A DNA stretch of 9,427 bases from assembly GCA_003151555.1 (NCBI GenBank), contig PLXU01000111.1:1243-10669 (forward strand), written 5' to 3'. The stretch comes from Acidimicrobiaceae bacterium (GTDB taxonomy: Bacteria > Actinomycetota > Acidimicrobiia > Acidimicrobiales > RAAP-2). Shown here piece after piece: positions 5,285-9,427 of this stretch. Position numbers and translations under genes: made by a program. Within the stretch, counting starts at the first letter, position 1; every line of letters starts with the position of its first letter. Under the pieces are notes generated by a model. The model saw only the letters and a program-made list of their open reading frames with translations, did not search any database and was not told where the DNA came from.

Positions 5285-7322
5285 GCTCTAAGCGCTTGAA
5301 CTCGGCTTGGGCCGCGAACTCGTTGACCGGTTGCAGGCGACGCCAGCGGCGATCGGTGCCGAGCACCCAGGTGAACATGTCGTCACGCCAGGTGATCTCG
5401 AAGGCCTCTACTAATTCGGCCTGCAGTCTCGGGTCGCCAATCGGCACGGTCACCTCAACGCGTCGGTCGAGGTTGCGCTCCATCAAGTCGGCCGAGCCAA
5501 TATAGATCGAGAAGTCCTTCTCGCTGGGTCGACCAAAAATGAAGATCCTCGAGTGCTCCAAGAACTCGCCCACCAAGCTGTGCACGGTGATGTTCTCCGA
5601 GAGTCCCGCCACGCCCGGACGAAGACAGCACAGCGTGCGCACTTCCAGACGGATCTCCACGCCGGCCGCGCTGGCCTCGTAGAGGGCGTCAATCACGGTC
5701 GGATCGGTGAGGCCGTTCACCTTGATCGAGATCTTGCCGGCGGCGCCCAAGTCGCGCTGTCGACTGATGAGTTCCACGATGCGCGTCCGAGTCATGGTGG
5801 GCGACACGATGATCTTGGTGTAGTTGCCGTGGCGCGCGAAGCCGGTCAGGAAATTGAACAGCTCGCCCACGTCGTGGGTGATCTCGGGGTCGCTGGTGAG
5901 CAGGCCAAAGTCCTCGTAGTTTCGCGCGGTCTTGGAGTTGTAGTTACCGGTCGCGATATGGGCGTAGCGGGTGGTGGTCTCGCCCTCGCTGCGCACCACC
6001 AGCGCGGTCTTGGAGTGGGTCTTGAAGCCCACGATGCCGTAGACCACGTGCACGCCGGCGTCTTCTAAGGCCTTGGCCCACTCGATGTTGGCCGCCTCGT
6101 CGAATCGGGCCTTTAACTCCACCAGGGCAACCACTTGCTTGCCCCGTTCGGCAGCTCGGATGAGCGAGCCCACCACCGGCGAGTCGCCGGACGTGCGATA
6201 GAGCGTCTGCTTGATGCCCACCACCCGCGGGTCGTCGGCCGCCTGGGCAATGAACATCTCGACCGAATCAGTGAAGGATTCGTAGGGGTGGTGCAGCAAG
6301 ATATCGGCCTCGCGGATGGCGGCAAAGATATCGCCCACGTGATCGCCATCGAGCAGCCGCTTGGGCGTCACCGGTGACCAGCCCTCGCCCTTTAGGTCGG
6401 GACGGTCAATGGCGTAGATGCTCCACAGGTCGTGCAGGCCCAGCGGCGCGTCGGTCACGTAGAGGTTGGAGGGATCCAGTTCGAACTGTTCGACCAGTAG
6501 GTCGAGGAAATCCTTGGACATCCCGCTCTGTATCTCGACTCGCAACGCTTCGCCGAAACGGCGCCGGCGAAGTTCGATCTCCAGGGCCACCATCAGGTCG
6601 TCCGCCTCGTCCTCGTCGAGCGCGAGGTCGGCATTTCTGGTCACGCGAAAGAGATCGGACTGGAAGATGGTCATGCCCGGAAAGAGCTGACTGAGATTGG
6701 CCATGATCAAGTCTTCGAGCATGCACCAGCGACTTTCGCTGGCCTGGAGAAACCGGGGCAACGAGCTGGGCACCTTCACGCGTGCGCTACGTTCTTCGCC
6801 CGTGGCGCCGTCGAGCACCGTCACCGCGATATTGAGCGACAGGTTCGAGATCATGGGAAAGGGGTGTCCGGGATCGACGGCCAGTGGCGTCAAGACAGGA
6901 TAGACATTTTCATTGAAGTACTTCGTCAGGTGCTCGCGCTCGCCCTCGTCAAGCTCATGAAAACGCACCACCGCGATGCCGTCGCTGGCCAACTCGGGCA
7001 GCAGCACGTCGAGCACCAGACGGTCCTGTCGCTCCACCAGTGACAGGACGCGTTCGCGAATTGCCACCAGTTGCTGGCGCGGGCGAATGCCGTCGACCGA
7101 GGGCGTCTGCACGCCGGCGGCGACCTTGTCTTCGAGGCTCACCACGCGCACCTGGAAGAACTCGTCCACCATGTCCGCGAAGATGGCGACGAACTTGAAA
7201 CGCTCGAGAATCGGGAGCCGCTGATCTTCGCCGAGGTCGAGCAGGCGCGATCCGAACTCCAACCTGGAAAGCTCACGACTGGAGAATCGCTCCGGTCCAA
7301 ACGAGTGAAGATCTAGAGCCAC
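5253..7322 (-). CDS. ppk1: Polyphosphate kinase 1 (PPK1), 689 aa
   Basis: Reversibly builds inorganic polyphosphate from the terminal phosphate of ATP. Length is typical of the family. The N-terminal helical domain (about 11-115) contains RELSRLEFGSRLL and FKFVAIFADMVDEFFQVRV. The middle domain (about 120-310) holds YPVLTPLAVDPGHPFPMISNLS. The first phospholipase-D-like C-terminal domain has ILLHHPYESF (341-350), GIKQTLYRT (369-377) and GFKTHSKTALVVR (432-444), with H436 matching the phosphorylated histidine of E. coli PPK (H435). The second has VRTLCCLRPG (561-570), LEHSRIFIF (588-596), whose H590 matches E. coli H592, and YIGSADLMERNLDRRVE (607-623). Both catalytic histidines are present, so the enzyme should be active. 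The start is GTG 7322, the first possible start after an in-frame stop; an ATG at 7334-7336 is out of frame. It diverges from the SEDS gene by 63 bases and overlaps the YbhN-type gene tail to tail by 32. Confidence 0.97.
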   Translation of the reverse strand: MALDLHSFGPERFSSRELSRLEFGSRLLDLGEDQRLPILERFKFVAIFADMVDEFFQVRVVSLEDKVAAGVQTPSVDGIRPRQQLVAIRERVLSLVERQDRLVLDVLLPELASDGIAVVRFHELDEGEREHLTKYFNENVYPVLTPLAVDPGHPFPMISNLSLNIAVTVLDGATGEERSARVKVPSSLPRFLQASESRWCMLEDLIMANLSQLFPGMTIFQSDLFRVTRNADLALDEDEADDLMVALEIELRRRRFGEALRVEIQSGMSKDFLDLLVEQFELDPSNLYVTDAPLGLHDLWSIYAIDRPDLKGEGWSPVTPKRLLDGDHVGDIFAAIREADILLHHPYESFTDSVEMFIAQAADDPRVVGIKQTLYRTSGDSPVVGSLIRAAERGKQVVALVELKARFDEAANIEWAKALEDAGVHVVYGIVGFKTHSKTALVVRSEGETTTRYAHIATGNYNSKTARNYEDFGLLTSDPEITHDVGELFNFLTGFARHGNYTKIIVSPTMTRTRIVELISRQRDLGAAGKISIKVNGLTDPTVIDALYEASAAGVEIRLEVRTLCCLRPGVAGLSENITVHSLVGEFLEHSRIFIFGRPSEKDFSIYIGSADLMERNLDRRVEVTVPIGDPRLQAELVEAFEITWRDDMFTWVLGTDRRWRRLQPVNEFAAQAEFKRLELSRSRLVSQQ

Positions 7323-7336
7323 GGTGCGGGTGCCAT

Positions 7337-7365
7337 TTCCAATTCAGAGAAGTACTTTCTACAAT
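7337..7365 (+). promoter_or_regulatory. Candidate promoter for the SEDS gene with a conventional leader
   Basis: TACAAT at 7360-7365 is one mismatch from the -10 consensus. TTCCAA at 7337-7342, 17 bases upstream, is a poor -35 (3 of 6). It would give a leader of roughly 14 bases before GTG 7386. It competes with the leaderless reading at 7374-7379; both could be used. Confidence 0.35.
7348..7360. promoter_or_regulatory. Imperfect palindrome in the ppk1/SEDS divergent gap
   Basis: AGAAGTACTTTCT contains a perfect eight-base palindrome, AAGTACTT (7350-7357), and becomes a twelve-base one if a single T is bulged out. It lies between the proposed -35 and -10 of the SEDS gene and in the middle of the 63-base gap to ppk1. 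Short AT-rich palindromes arise by chance, so this is only a possible regulator site. Confidence 0.22.
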
Positions 7366-7373
7366 GTTACGAC

Positions 7374-7379
7374 TACTCT
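7374..7379 (+). promoter_or_regulatory. Candidate -10 element for the SEDS gene (leaderless)
   Basis: TACTCT, then TGATTC, then GTG 7386: the same TANNNT-N6-GTG layout as at the VIT-type gene and ppm1. No Shine-Dalgarno is present between it and the start, which favours a leaderless message or the upstream TACAAT promoter. Confidence 0.35.
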
Positions 7380-7385
7380 TGATTC

Positions 7386-8753
7386 GTGGCGAGCGATGCG
7401 GCAGTACACCAGCACCCGGCCGAACCATTGAGCCAACGCGAGGCGCGGCCCGGTCGCTCGGCCGAGCTGATGTTGATGTTCCTGGCCTGGCTGATCACGA
7501 CCGCCTTCTACGTGTTGGCGTCACTGGGGGCACAGAATCACCTGCCCCCGCGCCTCGGCGTGTTCCTGACCTTCATCGTGGTGATCTCGCTCGGCATGCA
7601 CCTGGCCATCCGCCGCTACGCCCCGCGCGCCTCGCAGATCCTGTTGCCGGTGGCCACACTGCTCAATGGTATTGGCTACGTGGAGATCGCGCGTTGGGAC
7701 CCCGCCTTCGCTGGCTCGCAGGCCCTGTGGTTCCTCATCAGTGCCGTCGGCTTGGTGGTCACTCTCATACTCGTCAAGCACGTGCGCGACCTCGACCGCT
7801 ACCGCTACCTGACCTTAAGCGCCGCCTTCGCGCTCTTGTTGATGCCCTTGATACCCCACATCGGTGACCCCGTCAACGGCGCTCGCCTCTGGGTGCAGGT
7901 GGGTCCCATCCACTTCCAACCGGTCGAATTCGCCAAGATCCTGCTGGCCTTCTTCTTCGCGTCGTACTTCGCCGCCAACCGCGAACTTCTCTCCACGCCC
8001 ACCGTGCGCATCGCCCGCCGCCAGATCGTGCCACCCAAAACGCTCATACCGATTGTCTTCGCCTGGGGCTGCGCGCTGCTGATTCTGGGCGCCGAGAACG
8101 ACATCGGATTCGCGCTCCTGCTCTTCGCGCTCTTCATGTCGATGCTCTGGGTCACCACCGGACTCAAGACCTACGTGGTCCTCGGCATCGGACTCTTCGC
8201 CGGCGGCGCGGTGGTGGCGGCCAACTACTTCACCCAGGTGCACTCGCGCATCAGCGGCTGGCTCGACCCGTGGTCATCCATCAATTTTGCCCACTCGTCG
8301 CAGATCGCGTACGGCTGGTTCTCGCTATCAGCCGGCGGCGTCATCGGCACCGGCCTCGGCCTCGGCCAGTCGGGCAACATCCCTTACATCACGTCAGACA
8401 TGATCTTCGCGGCGATCGGTGAAGAACTCGGGTTCATTGGCATCATTCTGGTGCTCTGCCTCTTCGTGGCCTTCATTGGCGAGGGGTTCCGCATCGCGCA
8501 AAAAGCACACTCGGATTACGTGCGACTGGCGGCAGTGGCGCTCGCCGCCATCATCGGCTTCCAGGCCTTCTTCATCATGGCCGGCGTGCTGCGGATTTTG
8601 CCCTTCACCGGAATGGCGCTGCCCTTCATGGCCTACGGCGGCAGTTCGCTCTTTTCGAATTACGTCATCGTTGCGGTGCTCTTGCGCATCTCAGATGAGA
8701 ACAACAATGAGGTGCGCGGCGGCGAGATACGCGCGGTGCAATTCAAGAAATAG
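7386..8753 (+). CDS. FtsW/RodA family SEDS peptidoglycan polymerase, 455 aa
   Basis: SEDS proteins polymerise lipid II into glycan strands, normally with a class B penicillin-binding protein as partner. This one has the long actinobacterial form: a polar N-terminus (1-26), RSAELMLMFLAW opening the first helix, then about twelve membrane spans. Landmarks are LLPVATLLNGIGYVEIAR (86-103), NGARLW (164-169), FQPVEFAK (177-184), AENDIGFALLLF (236-247, usual form ExDLG), RISGWLDPW (288-296), TGLGLGQ (322-328), SDMIFAAIGEELG (337-349) and the C-terminal ILPFTGMALPFMAYGGSSLFSNY (404-426), ending in LLRISDEN. It resembles the FtsW/RodA protein that in many actinobacteria lies in the pbpA/FHA-domain/phosphatase cluster, yet here it stands alone between ppk1 and a DUF151 gene. 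Division versus elongation cannot be settled from sequence. The start is GTG 7386, supported by an upstream TACTCT-N6; a later ATG near 7470 would cut into the first helix. Confidence 0.93.
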   Translation: MASDAAVHQHPAEPLSQREARPGRSAELMLMFLAWLITTAFYVLASLGAQNHLPPRLGVFLTFIVVISLGMHLAIRRYAPRASQILLPVATLLNGIGYVEIARWDPAFAGSQALWFLISAVGLVVTLILVKHVRDLDRYRYLTLSAAFALLLMPLIPHIGDPVNGARLWVQVGPIHFQPVEFAKILLAFFFASYFAANRELLSTPTVRIARRQIVPPKTLIPIVFAWGCALLILGAENDIGFALLLFALFMSMLWVTTGLKTYVVLGIGLFAGGAVVAANYFTQVHSRISGWLDPWSSINFAHSSQIAYGWFSLSAGGVIGTGLGLGQSGNIPYITSDMIFAAIGEELGFIGIILVLCLFVAFIGEGFRIAQKAHSDYVRLAAVALAAIIGFQAFFIMAGVLRILPFTGMALPFMAYGGSSLFSNYVIVAVLLRISDENNNEVRGGEIRAVQFKK

Positions 8754-8755
8754 TT

Positions 8756-8772
8756 CGCGGCCGGCCCCCGCG
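8756..8772. terminator. Weak hairpin between the converging SEDS and DUF151 genes
   Basis: CGCGG and CCGCG can pair around a seven-base loop in the 31-base gap. For the SEDS gene no T-run follows; on the minus strand, after the DUF151 gene, the flank AACTATTTCTT is only mildly T-rich. It is a possible but poor intrinsic terminator in GC-rich DNA where such pairings are common. Confidence 0.18.
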
Positions 8773-8784
8773 CAAGCCCGGAGT

Positions 8785-9270
8785 TCAGTCGTAGAAACTC
8801 TGTAGCACCTCTTCGGCGCAGAGAATCGGCGCCGCCACTGGCTGACGGATGGCCAGTATCACCCCGTCGCTCGTGCGGCAGTCCAATTGCTCGCGACCCC
8901 GGGCCGTCATCAAGTCCAGCTCGGAATAAAAGACGCCGTTCTCGTGGCGCAAGATGCGCACCGCAATAATGTCGGCCTGGAGCCGGGCGATGATCGACGT
9001 CGCGAGCTCATGGGTGCTCGGGCGCAGTCCCTCCTCGCCCACCAAGGCTTTATGCAGCGACTGGGCTTCACCCAGCGCCACGGCAATCGAGATGTTGCGG
9101 TACGGCGATTCTTCCTCCATCAAGTGAATCTGCGGCGAGGAGTCACCTAGGTCGAAACGCACGGAGCCGACCGTCATCACCCTGAACACCACGTCGTCGG
9201 CGGTCGGCTCGACGATGTCCGAAGCTTCTTCATCGCCCGTGGTCCCGGGTGCTACTTCGCTCTCGCTCAT
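8785..9270 (-). CDS. Bifunctional nuclease domain (DUF151/BFN) protein, 161 aa
   Basis: The BFN domain covers roughly residues 28-158: MTVGSVRFDLGDSSPQIHLMEEE (a variant of the usual opening), RNISIAVALGEAQSLHKAL (58-76, usual form PIWIGxxEAxAI), LRPSTHELATSIIARL (82-97), FYSELDL (114-120), DCRTSDGVILAIR (130-142) and PILCAEEVL (148-156). A few family members have been reported as nucleases, but the biochemical role in bacteria is unclear and no classical nuclease motif is visible. Residues 1-27 are acidic and low in complexity. I chose ATG 9270, preceded by GGGTGG at a five-base spacing, over the upstream in-frame ATG at 9330, which would place 20 extra residues over the rodA coding end. It begins 10 bases after the rodA stop and so is probably co-transcribed with it. 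Unlike many actinobacterial BFN genes it is not seen here beside a MerR or FHA gene. Confidence 0.85.
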   Translation of the reverse strand: MSESEVAPGTTGDEEASDIVEPTADDVVFRVMTVGSVRFDLGDSSPQIHLMEEESPYRNISIAVALGEAQSLHKALVGEEGLRPSTHELATSIIARLQADIIAVRILRHENGVFYSELDLMTARGREQLDCRTSDGVILAIRQPVAAPILCAEEVLQSFYD

Positions 9271-9280
9271 CGCCACCACC

Positions 9281-9427
9281 CTAATTTCCGGTGCGACGAG
9301 AGACCGACAGCACGGCCCCGCCCGCCACAAAGAAGACCAGCGCCGCCGAACCGCCGTAACTGATCAGGGGCAGCGGTATGCCGGTGACCGGCATGATGCC
9401 CATGGTCATGCCGATGTTCTCGAAGCA
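9281..9427 (-). CDS. rodA: RodA-like SEDS protein, C-terminal 48 residues (gene continues beyond the window)
   Basis: Too short for a standard gene call, but clear on reading: the minus strand from 9427 gives CFENIGMTMGIMPVTGIPLP followed by LISYGGSAALVFFVAGGAVLSVSRRTGN and TAG at 9281-9283. The F-NIGM--G--PVTG-PLP--SYGGSA run is the conserved C-terminal block of SEDS proteins, and the NIGM and YGGSA details with a very short tail fit RodA (cell elongation) better than FtsW. It is a second SEDS paralogue, clearly different from the one at 7386-8753, whose equivalent block reads LPFTGMALPFMAYGGSSL. The DUF151 gene follows after 10 bases, so the two likely form an operon. Confidence 0.85.
   Translation of the reverse strand, partial: CFENIGMTMGIMPVTGIPLPLISYGGSAALVFFVAGGAVLSVSRRTGN

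Noticed and set aside
9271..9330. Extension of the DUF151 protein upstream to the ATG at 9330
   Set aside because: The extra residues overlap the conserved end of the RodA-like protein in another frame, and ATG 9270 has a plausible ribosome site just after the rodA stop.
1..9427. CRISPR arrays, tRNA/rRNA genes, insertion sequences, prophage, toxin-antitoxin or defence islands
   Set aside because: I looked for spaced direct repeats, transposase or integrase motifs, terminal inverted repeats and small paired genes and found none; the gene content is housekeeping throughout.

Overview
The window is ordinary chromosomal, GC-rich bacterial DNA packed with genes on both strands, and most of it looks like housekeeping. 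The clues point to a mycothiol-producing, menaquinone-using actinobacterium: the tail of a mycothiol synthase (MshD), a MenG/isochorismate synthase pair, a stand-alone polyprenol-phosphate mannose synthase, an actinobacterial-type FtsW/RodA protein and frequent GTG starts. A deep-branching class such as Acidimicrobiia is possible, but that is a guess from gene content and style, not something the sequence proves.

Layout. Bases 1-251 (+) hold the 3' end of mshD. 248-949 (-) is a VIT1/CCC1-type metal transporter. 1023-3412 (+) is a tight three-gene operon of a MaoC-like hydratase, menG (demethylmenaquinone methyltransferase) and menF (isochorismate synthase). 3409-4128 (-) is polyprenol monophosphomannose synthase, divergent from 4214-5284 (+), a YbhN/UPF0104-type multi-pass membrane protein. 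5253-7322 (-) is polyphosphate kinase 1, divergent from 7386-8753 (+), a full-length SEDS (FtsW/RodA) protein. 8785-9270 (-) is a bifunctional-nuclease-domain (DUF151) protein, lying 10 bases downstream of the C-terminus of a second SEDS protein, RodA-like, that runs off the right edge (9281-9427, -).

How the genes relate. maoC-menG-menF are coupled by a 3-base gap and a 4-base overlap, so the MaoC protein is co-expressed with menaquinone synthesis. The right half is envelope-related: polyprenyl-phosphate mannose donor, a lipid-handling-type membrane protein, two SEDS glycosyltransferases. Polyphosphate kinase and the VIT transporter concern storage and metal homeostasis.

Architecture. Coding density is extreme. 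The gene pairs converging at 248-251 and 3409-3412 share parts of their stop codons, and the pair at 5253-5284 overlaps by 32 bases. No intrinsic terminator is convincing anywhere. No stretch over 100 bases lacks a gene. The three short divergent gaps hold the likely promoters. Three GTG-start genes that begin transcription units carry a TANNNT hexamer exactly six bases before the GTG, which suggests leaderless transcripts. I saw no CRISPR array, tRNA, rRNA, transposon or foreign island, and nothing that convincingly amounts to a new multi-gene system.
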